DNA from: Zygaena filipendulae
Taxonomy: Eukaryota > Arthropoda > Insecta > Lepidoptera > Zygaenidae
NCBI GenBank assembly: GCA_907165275.2
Contig: OU015660.1
Coordinates: 8,806,501 to 8,870,500, forward strand
Reading direction: 5' to 3'
Length of the DNA: 64,000 nucleotides
Shown: positions 36,001 to 51,000 of the stretch, in pieces
Position numbering within the stretch: the first letter of the stretch is position 1
How the letters are laid out: each line of letters begins with the position of its first letter
Notes under the pieces: generated by a model
Seen by the model: only the letters and a program-made list of their open reading frames with translations
The model's database searches: none
What the model was told of the DNA's origin: nothing
Program-made: the position numbers and the translations under genes

Positions 36001-39000
36001 CGGGGGCTCTTTAAGCTGTAAATCCGGCCAAGTTAAGATAACACGCCTTATGTGACGGCATAAAATCTTCTCATCCTTTAATCTTATACATATAAGCTTA
36101 TAATATTATACGCAACACACAACAACGCCCCCATATTATATTCATCTATTAATAATTTATTAGAAACATGAAAAAATAAAGAGCCAGAGATAAGCGTACT
36201 GCTTAATAATTTAATACATTGAAACTCGTTCAACGGGAGGAGGGTTGACGTATAATTGGATTTATGAGGACCTTCTTTTATCCTCCTCTGATTTTAACGA
36301 GCCGTTTAAAACCACTCTTGTATTTTGCCGATATAGGTACTCAAACAAACAAAACTGTTTCTGGATTTTAAATGATTTAATCCGATACAGGAAAACGTAA
36401 AATATCATAAACACCTTGATATGTAGTCCTGGTCAGTAGTCTGGAACGTAATCTAACCTAGTATATTAAGGTCCTCTGCGTCTTATTTATGGAGTCAACC
36501 TGTTTTACCGCGAAGTTAATGTGAAGAATAATTTATTAATCACTTTCGCCGGTTACGTCATCGCAACATATTTTTTACCAAATTTCGAATATCTGAGTAG
36601 GTAACATATTTGAACTTGCTGTTGCTCACGTCTCTAATTTTGACGTTTATCGGTCAAATCGTTGAGAATTCATACGATCACCAACGGCCGCACTCAGAGT
36701 CGTTTAATTAACTTAATTACTCAAATGCCTAATAACATTAATTTAATAAACGTCTCTGATTGCGGAAATTTTGTTTTAAAAATCTTTGCTTGAAATTAAG
36801 TAATCATTAAAACGATTCATAATGCGGCCGTATAACTTAATTCATATCTGTTTCCATTCCATAAATGCCAATTAATATCGTACAACTAGAAATAAAGTAT
36901 TAAAACTTTGAAATTAAGTAGCTTCTTTCATTCTTCTATACGTTTTAGATAATGTTGCCGAAAAGGTACAGGTACTTTTGATTTTTAAACACCCTCTTTA
37001 GAATACTCATTTAGTGTCTTACGGCCGCACTCAGAGTCGACTTTAATGATTACTTAATTAAGTACAGATTTTTAAAACAAAACTGCCGCAATCAGAGACG
37101 TTCAGTAAATTAATGTTAATTGGCATTTAACGAGATGTAACGTAATTAGTTAAATTCCAGTTAAAATTAATTTCTCAAACTTGTCTGATTGCGGCAGTTT
37201 TGTTTTAAAAATCTAAACTTAATTAAGTAATCATTAAAGTCGACTCTGAGTACGGACGTAACTATATAATATAGGTAAGTAAGAAGTCTTGAAGTTTTGG
37301 AAAGAGGTTTCGCTCTCAAATATTCATCTGTTCAAAGTCATTTATGCTTTCTTACTGGTATAGCAGACGCGAGACCTGATCATTTATTTATACGACCGTA
37401 ACAACCCGAACTGTATTTTCGACATCGATATTGCGTTCGAAAATAGCGTTTAATACACCACAGCGGAGAGGAGAGGAGACGAGAGAAGATATAAAACATC
37501 TGATATATAATAATCAATCAGATGTTGTTAGTTCCACATCTCCTCTTCACTTAGCTTCGGTGAAATCTCACATTTTTCTATAGAATTCTGTGAACTGCGG
37601 TCTCTATTGTAGGCTGCAAGTGCGTCCGGTATACGTCGACGCACGGCAAGGAGCGCGGCACCTTCAGCAGCCCCGACTACCCGCGCGCTTACCCGCCGCG
37701 CCTCGACTGCCTCCTGTACACCTTCCTCGCAGCACCGCACGAGATCGTCGAGCTCGTCTTCAAGGACTTCGATATTCACAAAGAACATCTCGAGTGAGTA
37801 CATCATACTAGAAACAAGTTTTATTAATCCTTATCTGAGTCATACTATCCTAATATTATAAATGCTGAAAGGACTTTAATGAAATTTGAAACGCAGGTAG
37901 TTTATTTCCTGGATTTACACACAAAATACTCTTATACCAAAATTCGAGGACTCCACAGTTATCGCAAGCAAAATTGGAACAAAAAAAAAGATTATCATTC
38001 AACTAGTCGTTAAAGAGCTTTTACAGATAGAGTTTTTTAAAACCTCTCCATCCGTCGAAACAGATAATATTATGTATATTGTTTTATAATTTTTGGTTTA
38101 TTTGTTTGAAATATAATATTTTAGAAAATATTGTGTACTTATCTATACGGAGAAAAATTACGTATCCATCATTAAATTCTTATTAAAATAATATAATTGT
38201 AAATGAAATCAAGAACAAAATCGCCATCGGTCTTCACTAAACGCTTTTATAATATCTAATGTTTTTTACGTTGTAAATTCATCAATTTCTTTTTTAACTT
38301 TTTTTTACATTAAAACACAGTAATAAAGTCCTGGCGAATTGCGCTCACAAAACCTGCGTAAGACCCACAATTTACATTTTCGTCACATTCATCGCAATAA
38401 AATAGACGCAATGAATGTTCAAAGGCAGACGTTTTGACAGCAATAAAGTACGTTTAACTGTTTGCATGTCATCCACTTATCTAGCAATTGTGCTTTACAT
38501 CTGTAACCATTATTCTTGCACACTGAGTTATCTCTATTTATTAACAGAACTTCGATGCGTACTTATTCATGATTCGTCTATACTCTCGTATTTCTCGTAT
38601 TTATTATGAACTTGCTGTTCCCTGCGGTTTCACCTGTGTTAATTTCCGAGATCCCGCGGGAGTTCCAGGATAAAAGTACCCAATGTGTTATTCTGATGTA
38701 TAAGTCATATTACTGTAAAGTTTTATTAAAATTCCGTTCAGTAGTTTTTGCGTAAAAGAGTGACAAACATACATCCATACATCTATCCAGTCATCCATTT
38801 TCCATACATACCTACTAACTTTCGCGTTTAAAATATAAGTAAGGATTTTAGCAAGGTACTGCACCACATACTTTTGTTTACCTTTCTAATGTAAAGTGTT
38901 TGTTGCGTGGTGTATGTGTTTGTTCTTGCTGAATAAAGTTTATCTTATCTCATCTTATTAAAATATTATTACATTTTAAAAACTAACAAGAAGGAAAGGA

Positions 39001-42000
39001 AGATCATAAAATCTAGTCTAGAATTATTCTAACAATAATATTATTGACTAGCTGTGCCCCGCGGTTTCACCCGCGTGAGTTTCGGGATTCCCGCAGGAAC
39101 TCCAATGCAGTCTAATGTACTCCTTATAACAACAGCTAATTAGCAGTGAAAGTCCCGTCAATATCGGTCCAACCGTTTCGGAGATTCACCCGCGTGAGTT
39201 TCGGAATTCCCGCAGGAACTCCAAACTTCTTTTATATAAACCTTGTCCGGACAATAACGAACACAAAAAAAAACAATTTTCCAATTTGATGCAGTCGTTT
39301 GTAAGTTATGCGCTTACCAACACATTTGGCGATTCATTTTTATTATATAGACTAGACTACTAAACTAACACTAGAAAATCGTTGAAATAGATAAAAAGAT
39401 ATAAATCAAATAGGGACGGATCGGTAAAAAGGGTCGTCGTCACACTTCAGAGATTATGATGAAATATTGATTATGATTTCTATTTTTAACTAGCGGTTAC
39501 ACCTGCATGAGTTTCGGAATTCCCGCAGGAACTCAAAACTTATGTCTTAAGAACCTTTTACTTACAAAAAAAACAACAGAAAAAGAAATAGCTAACATGG
39601 TCCAACAGTTCACGCGTGGTGCCGTGACCGAGGGAAATATGGATTCATGTTATTTTATAGATTAATCTGCCTCGATACCTGTTACCACACGTACTTAATT
39701 AAAACACAAATTCATGTAAATATCTGGGGTATACTTTAGTACCTACTGATAATAAATAAATAATGTTACGTTCACGAAATAATTTATCAAACAGAACTGA
39801 ATAATCCGCAGGCCAAAACCAATTACAATACAATCAGCTAACTTCGAAATAACCAAAAATCATCATACGAAAAAGCGAAAAATTATAAAATACCCAGGTA
39901 CACATTTAATTCCAAAAGACAAAAAAGCATGTGCTCCTATCTACCTACCTACTGATCGGTTTGAAGTTAATGTGGGCGTGGAACGGCGCAAAATTACGTG
40001 TGTGCCGAGTGATGTAGTCGCGTATTATTAAACTGTACTCATGTATTATTAAATCTATGAAAGAAAATACTTTAATGAAAGTTACTTCTGATAACATGGC
40101 TATTTTTCAGTGAAAGTTTCGTCAAAATCGGTCCAGCCATTTCTGAGATTAGTCCCAACAAACAGACAGACAGACAAAAATTAAAAAATTGATTTATTTT
40201 GTGTAGTTGCCGTATATGCTTTCATGTGCGGCTGTTAAGTTGTAATTACAAACAGACAATTCAACCTATTTATATGTATATATAGAAATAAATAGATATA
40301 TGGATATAGATGTATAAATAAGTGTACCTACTGTATGTGTGACTATCGCATCGTCATAATAACATTCCACGAGAACTGCTGCCGACAAACTGCTATGCAG
40401 TTTGGCAGACTCTTGTAACATGCCATGTACTTATATTTTTGGTAAATAAATTAAAAAAAAAATGTTTATGTTAATGGGGGGGGAGAGAAAAGGACAACGG
40501 CACTTTTATCCGGGTTTCCCGCGGGAACTCCGAAAGTAACGTGAGTGAAACCACGGGGTACAGCGTATCTATACATATAAATAAAATTGAAGTATCTGTT
40601 TGTAATTCCAAATTAACAGCTTTTTATTAAACACATATGGAAATATAAACGACACTTATATAAAAAAACAATTGTAATTAAGGCTGGACCAATTTTAAAG
40701 AGACTTTCACTAGCAGATAGCTGATGTTATAAGCAGTAACTTAGGCTACTTTTATAAAAAAAAAAAATAATAGTTCCTGCGGGAATTCCGAAACTCACGC
40801 AGGTGAAACCGCGGGGCATAGCTAGTCTGCAATAAACTTACCTATTTTTAGTTACAAGGCTGTACGAAATTAATTTATTATTTAACCTTTCCTTTCAAAA
40901 TCAATCGGTATTTTCATTATTTTCGAAATTAATTCACAAGTAAGTAGGTACAGAGGAAAAAAAACCAATTTCACTTAAAACAGCCTTTGTTCTTTGTTCG
41001 TTTATTTTGTTTTTATTACGAAAACTTTCTACCTAACAATGGTCCCTTGGAAACAATTTGCCGATTTACTTTTCACTTCAGTTTTCACTCTGAACAGTGA
41101 ATTGATTTTAATCAATATGAAAGCTTTTTGTTAATAGTGACGGTTTGTCAAAGGAGAGACACCGTCGGAAGTTTTTGGTAACAATAGACCCCCGCTACAA
41201 GGAGACATCGCCCAAGTTTAGATACGTATTAATTTGTCTGAGTCGTCGTCGTGGATTTTCCTTCGCTTAACCACAATAGATTTACACTCATTTTATTTAA
41301 AATACTTATGTATTTAAATTTAAATAGTAAATGCCATGATTTATACGTGTATCCGCCGCACTCAGATTTGACTTTAATGATTACTTAGAAAAGTATAGAT
41401 TTTTAAAACAAAACTGCCGCAATAAGACAATTTTAATAAATTAATGTTAATTGACATTTAATTACTTAAGTTACATCTCATTAAATGCCAATTAACATTA
41501 ATTTACGAACGTCTTTGATTGTGGCATTTGTTTTAAAAATCTATACTTAACTAAGTGATCATTAAATTTGACTCTGAGTGCGGCCGTATAAGTCAAAAAA
41601 CAAACCTGTTCACCTTCTGTCACTAAAATATAATTATATTGTTTATGCTAAAAAAAACTATTTTTTTTTAATATTTGCATGTCTGTCTGTCTGTTTTTTT
41701 AACGGGACTATAACTGGCAGATAGCTGATGTTATAAGGATAGTATTGGCTCCTTTTTTTTTGAAAAAAATAGTTCCCTTATTTCTCGTACCTTATCGGGC
41801 CTTCCGGATCAATCTTGAACCAATTACAACGAGATAACAAAATGTCCAACGCAGTGTTTCAATTGAGGTGGGACACGCAACCCGGATTCCTCACTAAGAA
41901 CTCACATAGACGGCGCAATACCTACCATACCATACCATACCGCTTTGTTTGTTTCAGCCCAACTTTTGTTTATATTTATTTACTTAAGTGAGAATCGAAC

Positions 42001-45000
42001 GAGATTCTATTATAAAAAATTCAGGACATAAAAACTGGAGTGACCCCAATAAAATTCTGTTGATACTTCTATACATACAAAAAAAATTTAAGTGTCGAAT
42101 TGTAATGTCTAAATTTAAAGTATACATGGTTATACGGTATAAGAAATCAATTATTAAAATTTTTGCCTGTTCACTAGCACATAGATATTATGAGGACTAA
42201 CTTAGGCTATAACAGCACACAATGTCCCTTTCTGTACCCTTGAAAATGTGTATGCATAATTTCATAATGATCGATTGAGTAGTTAAGGTGTGAAAGTGTG
42301 ACAAACATACTCACATTCACGGGATTAAGGGCACCATTAATAGGTTAAGCAAACATGTTACTAACAAAATGATCCAAGTTGGTTCTAAATAAATAAATAA
42401 TAATAATTATTATTATTATTATTGACATGCTAAAAAGTAAAAACCCTATAGATATACAGCCATGCAGCAGTAACGCAAAATTAGTATACTCACAAAAACC
42501 TTTGAATTGGAAATATACAGTTTATTTTGAAGATCGTCTGAAGAAGTACAAATTTTGCTTAGGTATTCAATTAAATTCTTTTGACAGTTGGTTATATTTT
42601 CCATTTTTAACAATCTACACGACTTTTTGGAACGGACGTTTTTGAACGGAACTGTGTTTCCAGGTACAATCTAAAAAAGTTTTTAAATCAATGGCGGCCA
42701 CTTATTTTTTCATAATCTTGTATCTTCAGTACCTACCTAGTACTATTATTCTCTAATTTGCTTTGATTTTTCCTTTTTATCCAATTTGGTGGAGAAAAAG
42801 TTGGTAATTAAACCTAAGCATTATTGAAGCGCGTCTGTATTCAATTTGGCTTTAGTCCATAATAATCTCTTGAATTTATGTTTTCCTAATAAAGAAACTT
42901 TTTTACTCAGATACTTTTAATTTACCTTACTTTATAAAAAGTACATACCTTACCCTAAATCTTAATCCATAATATAACCTAACTATAAGTAATGTAAGTT
43001 TTTCCCTTCCAACAAACTGACAAACAAGTAAAGGTAAAGGTTTTATTAAAAACAGGCTTGAATTTAAGATTCATTGTAGGTACATCATGGCTAGTCGTAA
43101 ATCAATGAGGTACATGCGTAAGAAGTGGAACAGAAAAAAAATAACAGAAAGTCCTCAGAGAAACTATGCGATTCAAACCAGTCCAACATAGCCCAAGAGT
43201 GTAAAACCTTATATCTATAACCATTAAATCACAACCACTTAATATGACGCTATTGAGTGACTCAGCTGTCATTTTTCCCCACAGTATCAAAAAAAGGTTT
43301 ACTTCAAAATAAAATAAGAGCCACAGCCAGCCAAAACAATCACTAATATCAGTACGTATAGGCACCTCAGATAGGCACATTGTAAGAGCAATTACCCAAA
43401 ATTGATACAAAATTATTAGGTAACTCATGCACAGTCACGTGCCCGCTATGAAAATGTATGATGTTACAATTTCAAACTGTTACACAAACATTTAATTTGT
43501 AAACATGACATGAGCTACTTTAGATTTTATTGGTAACTTTTCGTCCGATTTCGTCCGCTTCGAAAATCCTTTCTTATCATCCGATAAGAAAGAATAAACC
43601 CTCCAAGTTCCAGGCCTCTATACGTTCAGCGGTTAAGGCTGTGCGTTGATCCGTCAGTCAGTCATTCAGGACAAAGCATTTTATATGTCTAGATTATAAA
43701 TATATATAAATGTATAGATAAAATACAGGTAGATTTTCCTTTAGTGAAATTACGCCACATCATTCAGCATCTACGCTAAGCCATTACTTCTTTAGAAAAT
43801 AACAAAATAGGTAGTAACTATTTTACTAAAATCAGTTTAGTTATAACTAGATTTTTCATTTTCTTCTCGCACTTGAATGTCGAACGTACGTAAAAACATT
43901 CTGAGCGTCCATAGTAACAGTTTCAGTAGGGTACACTTAGGAACTATCTTTTGTTTGGGCGTCGTTTATCTCTGTCGCTGTACCACTATTGTTAGCTATA
44001 AATATTATGGCACACTTTGGTACACGGAGGCGTGATACATACAGCCTACTTTTTCCGTTGTGAACTTAAAGTATTTTCATTTTACCTTCAATTATCAGAT
44101 GTATATGCAACACAACGGCTTTTCAGATATGTGCTCGCACGTTTCTCTTATATGGTTCTTAAACATTTAAACACAGGAAAATTTTAACGAAAATCTATTT
44201 CAACCAGACTATGTGTAAAAACATTATATTTCAATTCAAATTTTGAATACGATTTGCATAGTTCTTATTATTCACATAAAAAATTAACAAAATTTTTAAA
44301 TATTTTTTTTTTCTGAATAAATCGAAGGTTGAGATAAACCTGTCCTAAAAGGTTTTCTTATTTGAAATTAACGAGTTTAATCTGCAATACCAGCTCCATA
44401 GACTTTCTCACATCGGTATTTGCATTGAAAGTCCACGTTATTTGGTTTATATATCACGCGTTCGCGTTGCGGTGACGTCCTCGGAACTAATCGTGTGGAA
44501 CTAACAAACGTTATACGTTACAATAGCTATAGGTTTTAGGTTATATATGTTGCTTTTATATAGCTTTTATGCATGAATTATTACAGAACAGTAATTTTAC
44601 GACTTTAGCTATACTAATATTATAAAGAGGTAAAATTTGTGAGTTTGTAAATTGTCAGTTTGAGACGTTGTAGGGGGTAATCTCTGGATCCACTGAACCG
44701 ATTTTGAAAATTCTTTCACTTACTAATAGCTATGGTAGTCCTGAGTAACATAGGTTACTTTTTATCCCGAAATTTCCACGGGATCTCTGAAATGTTGTTT
44801 GTTTGTTACGCTTTCACGCCTTAACGGCTCAACCGATCATCACGAAATTTTGCATAAACGTTTCCAGGGATACAGAGAAGGACATTGGGTACTTTTATTC
44901 CTGAATCCCCGCGGGAACTCTGAAATTACCGTGGGTGAAACCGCGGGGATCAGCTAGTCTTTTCTATAAATCTAATTTTTGTTGTATATTTTACGTCTTA

Positions 45001-48000
45001 TTAAATAGGTCTGTACTGTTTGACCAAAGTGATTTTTTTCTTTAATTAATAATAATAAATAACTTGCGAAAACGAAACACATTTAGGAATAGAAATATTT
45101 ACTTTTTCTATAATAAGTTTACTTCTAATAAGTTTCCTAATTCATAACATCTGTATGTGCTACTAGTTGTGCCCCGCGGTTTCACCCGCGTTAATTTCAG
45201 AGTTCCCGCGGGAATTCCGGGATAAAAAGTACCATGTGTTAATCTGATGTATAGGCTATATTATTGTAAAGTTTAATTTAAATCCATCCAGTAGTTTTTG
45301 CGTGAAAGAGTAACAAACATCCATCCATCCATACATTCTTACAAACTTTCGCGTTTATAATATTAGTAGGACTAATCAGTCACACCTACGTAACTATAGA
45401 CGAGTTATAATTGTCGACATAAACAGTTGAAGAACGACATTCAAAGACGCGAACAACTTGATCCTGGCAAAGTTAATGAATCGAGGCAAACTTATAATAG
45501 TTTTGTTCTGTACAAATCTTCGTAGGCCACACGGCAAGCTAAAAGCTGTTTCAGTAAATAATGTTTAGGCGTAAAATACATGCGCTAGCGACTATGCCTT
45601 GAAAACTATTTAATAATGTTTGTAGAATTTTACATTAATAATAATTTAAACCCTCGTTTTCATAATGTTGTTAGACATTTACGTTCAGTATGTATAAAAC
45701 ATATTTTCAAATAGATTATTTGAATTGTTGATAAAATATATACATATTATGTGCTCGCCAAATCTTTTCGAAAATTGAGTAGATACTGTCTGTATACTTA
45801 GATGCGTAAATAATACATTTTTCTTATGCACATAGTATTTATTCAATATTAAAATATCTCTATATCTAATATATATAAATCACGTGTCACGTTGTTTGTC
45901 CGCGATGGACTCCGAAACTACTGAACGGATTTTGATAAAATTTTGCAACCATTTATAATATGGTCCAACTTAAAAGATAGCATAGTTTTTATCCCGGAAT
46001 TCCCTCGGGAACTGAAGGACATAGAGTACTTTTTTCCCGCAACCTCCGCGGGAACTCCGAAATTACCGCGGATGAAATCGCGGGGGACAGCTAGTTATAA
46101 TATATAATACATCTTTATATCTCCTTGAGGAATTTAAATAAAAAAATAGAAAAGGTATAAAAAATAGGTAATTTAATGTTGTATAAAAACATAACGTTAA
46201 GACTACATGTAGCTTATGTTTCCGACATTCAAACACTTTTTAATAGCGGTAAAACGAGAGTTCCCATGAGAATTCCTCTCACATGGATTCAAACCACGAG
46301 CATCAGTATAAATGAAATTGATTAAGTAGGCTTAAAAGCTTTTTAAAGTACTTAGTTTAATACTTGCACCATCTTTTAAGGCTTAAGCTTTTGCTGAGGG
46401 CTTTTGACATTACGTGAGAAGAATTATAGTGTGGCTGTGAAATAAATGACTGTCAGAAAGTTAACTCGTGTTTTTGCTCACATTTGAATTCTTTTCTACT
46501 GACACAAATAAAATCGCAATTTGTTTGAAATACGATTTCACACGTATATGTATATTTTTCATTAGTTTAGTTTTGAATTAAGAGTCATTGAAATCAATAT
46601 TCTTTTCAAATAAAGTATTTTTAAGAATGATTTTGGTTCGCGGGGGAGCAACTATAGTCATTTAAATATCTATATCTATACGTAGGTATATATATAAAAA
46701 TGAATCCCTATTTCCTTTGGTCACAGCATCACGCGTGAACGGCTAGACCAATTTCGCTAATTCTTTTTTTCTTGTGTTTTTGTTATAATGAGAGGAAGAA
46801 GAATAAAAGAAGTTCCCTGGGAGAATTCGGAAACTCACGCGACCCGCAGGAGAATTTTCGAAACGGTTGGATCGATTTTGATGGGACTTTCACTGTTAAT
46901 TAGCTGATATTATAAGGAGTAAATTAGGTTACTTTGGAGTTCCTGCGAGAATTCCAAAACTCACGCGGGTAAAACCACGGGGCGCAGCTAGTATACGTAT
47001 AAAAGGAGAAACTGAGTGACTGACTAACAGATAACGCACAGACAAAACGCTGGGTTTAGAAACTAGAATTTTGCACAAAATTTTCGCATGTTATTAAGGG
47101 TGTATGAAAATTCAAATTAAAACGAATTCTTTTTTTTAATAGATATACCACCAAAAACATAAATATAAAAAGGAAAGCCAAGTTCAGTACAAAAAATATG
47201 CTTCACCGTAAAAAGAATCGAAATATGTATTTATAGGGACATATAAATTATATTTCGATTTTTCATAGAACTTGGCACTCATTTAGATTTCCGTTCTTTT
47301 TGCGGCAAAGTTCACAGCCAAGCATAATTTTTATATTGAACTTGGCTCTCCTTTTTACATTTATGCTTTTGGTGAGATATCATTACTTTTTGTAAAGAAA
47401 ACTAGGCAGGTATTGAGATTGTGGTTATAATATGACAATCATTTAATTCATTGAGAAAGAAGCAGGATGAACATAAATGTAATAAAACAATAAACAACTA
47501 AATCGATATTCGCAAGCGGTGCCTATGTTTATGTGTTGATCGGGAGCGCTTTTATGTAGATTTACTTCGGTTCTGTGTAAAATTATGTGGTGCCGCGCGC
47601 CACCGACGACACACCGTTGGCCGGTTGTTTAGCGCGTATTACAAGTTTTTTGTGGGGACACCGCTTACTTTTTGACTTTTTGTATTTTTAGATTTTTTCC
47701 TACGCTTACACACAATTACCAAGCTGGATTCCAAATTCCATCCTTCTAGGTCATCTGGAAATAGGTTACATTTAGGTACTATATGTCAGTCAGTCAAATT
47801 TACGATTTTTTGACCTTCATATCTTTATAACCGTTTGAGCTAGCTTCATGAAATTTGGGCTTCTACATGTCCTTATGAATATAATTAAACACACGTAGTT
47901 TTATGTATTTACGTTAAAGAGGTTTTAAGTTATAGAAGTGTCAAAAGTGGCACCAAGTGGTTCGTGTAATATTACACTCGGCGCTGGCTAGCCAGTTCCT

Positions 48001-51000
48001 TTGCTTGAACTTAGCTTAACACGCTGCCGCGTGTCTAGATTTTATTAAAACCACTCGTGTAATATGTAGGAACTCAACATTTACCAGCTATGTAGCGTGT
48101 GAACAATTTCGACGTCGTCCGACCAACGAATGTTGCTGCTTCTTGTCACTTTAGCAACAACAGCTGTACACACCACAAGCTAATACGATAACATGGACGG
48201 CAAATGGCTTCTATCTAGTTTAGTTTTAAAATAAAACTCGGTGTTGCGAGGCGCGGAACGACCGACCATAGTGCGGCCCGTCCCTATTCTGCACCAAGCT
48301 TAAATTGTGTTTTGTTTCCTTTGTATTGTATGAGAAACTAGAAGACCCCCGCGGTTTCACGCGTGGTTATTTTGGAGTTGCCGCGGGAATTCCGGGATAA
48401 AAAATACCCTTTGTCACTCAGGATCACTTTAGCTTCCTATCTATATGTGAAATAATTTTTACAATCGGTTCAGTAGATTCATAGATTACAACCTCACAAA
48501 CTCCGGAGTTCCCACGGGAATTCCAGGTCAAAAGGTACCCTCTGTCATTCAGGATCACTGTAGCATCGTATAAGTGAAAGAATTTTTAAAATCGGTTCAG
48601 TAGATCCCCTTACAACGTCACAAACTCACAAACTTTTGCTCCTTATAATATTAGTAGATATAGATCTAATAGATACCAATACATTACGCTGTACCTACCA
48701 ATGTTGGTATAATTATTAGTAAGCGAATCTGTTCCCGGGTATCCTGGGTTCGAATCCCGCATCCATACACATAATTAATGTAATATGATATTTATTTGTA
48801 TGACATTTTGTGTTCACCTTGAGTGTAGTTTAATATGTATCACAGAATTTTAAAAAGTAGGTATAAAGTATTATATGTCAGTGGTCTGGTATCTGGTACA
48901 AGCTCTACTTATCTTATATGGGACACGGTTAAAGTCCAAACTTGACACCGATAAGTAACAACACGTAACCCACAAAAATTCATGAATTAAGTTATTAACA
49001 CAGAACACAATATCATTGGGAGTTACAAAACGTTTTTCAAATATGTATCAAACATATTAGGTACATTGTACAAATACCAATAATACTTAAGAATGTTACC
49101 ACAAAATGGCGTTATAATTTTAAAACACGATTTACCCAAAATTTCTCCAGTGTGGGTTAACACTCTACTACTAATCTATGTCCAAAAAAGGATGTTTTTT
49201 TATTCGCTTAATAGATAGTTTTTAAGCTACACACATCAAAAGTGTCTAGGGATCAAGCATTTTTATGCGGATTTCTTGAGATTGAGATGTGGCTTTGTAA
49301 TAAATTTATGATTTTATAAATTTATATGGATCCTTTTTGGTGCATTACATAATTTGAATCAGGAACTGTCAATCAAATTCGACTAAAAGATGAAAATCAA
49401 CCGTCAATATTTTCCCTATAAAAACATACAACGCATTGAAGACAGTATTAGTGCTACTGTTTCCCTACTACTGATTAAAACCAACGTTATTATGGAGCGG
49501 CGACGTCATTTAAGCAGGGAAGAAATGCTCAGAGCCGTGGGAATGATAGAAGCTGGTTCCCGGCAACGTACTGTGGCTTTAGCTCTGAATACAAGTCAGA
49601 GTGTTATCAGTCGACTTTGGACACGTTACCGAAGCACTGGTACCGTGGCTGAGCGCCATGGAGGACGGTATCGCAGCACCACACGGAGACAAGACCGATA
49701 CATTCAAATCTTAACTCGAAGAGCTCCAACAATAACCGCCATGATGTTAGCCGTGAGGCTTCATCACTCTTCAGGGAACTTAATTAGCGACCAAACAGTC
49801 AGAAACCGCTTGCATGAAGTGAACCTTCATTCCCGAAGACCGCTACGGGTACCACCTATAGCAATGCACAATCGTAGGATTCGATATCAATGGGCTCTTG
49901 AACACAGAAATTGGGCAGAAGAACAATGGCGTTTCGTGTGCTTTTCTGATGAGTCTCGTTTTGGTATGAGACCGGATACAAGACGTATACGACACTGGAG
50001 AACCCCTGGACGCCAACAGCGATTAAAATCCTGCCAGGAAGTCCATCCTTATAGTGGTGGAACCATCATGGTATGGGCGGGTATTTGGATCGGCGGAAGA
50101 ACTGAGTTGATTTGGATCAGAGGCAACCTCAACGCTCAAATTTATGGTGAGACGATTGTATCAGACGTCATCGTTCCTCTACAAGTGCAAATCGGTCCCT
50201 TATTTCAGTTAGTGCATGATAATGCACGACCGCACACCGCAAGAGTTGTAAGACAGACTCTCGCCGCAGCTAACATCAATGTCCTGCCCTGGCCTGCTCA
50301 GTCGCCAGACTTGAACCCGATTGAGCATGCATGGGATATGCTACAGAGAAGAGCTCTGCCGAATATGGAGGGTATCCAGTCGCAAGAAGACCTTTTTTTG
50401 TTGTTGCAACGAACATGGGCGGCCATTCCACAGCGTGATTTGGATGAACTAATTTTGAGTATGCCAAACCGATGTTCTTGTGTTGTTAGTGTTCGCGGTA
50501 GAAACACGGATTATTAATTGTTTAAGTTACCCAATAAAATTTTAAAGAAAACTGTTATTTCAGTCTTTTTTTCGAACTTTAATGTTAGTGGTTCAAATGT
50601 CAAAAATCCCTTTATTAGGAAAATGGCAAATTTCTTTATTAATGCAAAGGTGACTTGGTTTATCGTTACTGTGACAAACGAAAACACTTTATTTGATGAA
50701 TCCTTAAAGAAAATTTTAATTAATATCAATCAGGAGAAAAGTTATTGCAAAAATATATGTTGATCCCTAGACACTTTTGATGTGTGTAAATACCTAATAC
50801 AGTCAAATTATTTATTGTATAAGATGGCCAGTTCACCATCTTTAAATATGACTACACCCTTGCGCAACACCTTGTATTAGTAAGGATTCTAAGAAGGATG
50901 GTTTTCGAATAGGGATTCTGTTAGTCCGTATACAGGAACTATACATAGGTGGGTACTTATCACCAACAGTTGTAGTTAGTGGCGGAGGAAACTACGAGCA

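Larger units (their letters stand above)
34278..37612 (+). other. Intron of the CUB gene (3.3 kb)
   Basis: Non-coding. It holds a fragment of the CCACCAAAA...GCCAAGTTC MITE (about 34385-34430), a retroposon tail (34630-34760) and two palindromic MITEs near the right end. The rest is AT-rich without recognisable features. Confidence 0.6.
49230..50786 (+). mobile_element. Tc1-type DNA transposon, apparently intact
   Basis: 1557 bp with perfect 27-bp terminal inverted repeats (CACACATCAAAAGTGTCTAG and seven more bases) between TA dinucleotides at 49228-49229 and 50787-50788, the Tc1/mariner target duplication. It encodes one uninterrupted transposase. Perfect ends and an open frame imply a recent arrival. 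It sits in the 20-kb intron in the gene's sense orientation. Nothing besides the transposase is encoded. Confidence 0.95.

Noticed and set aside
43102..43428. 108-residue hydrophobic frame on the - strand
   Set aside because: No recognisable domain, no neighbouring splice structure, and AT-rich intron sequence readily gives Leu/Phe/Ile-rich frames.
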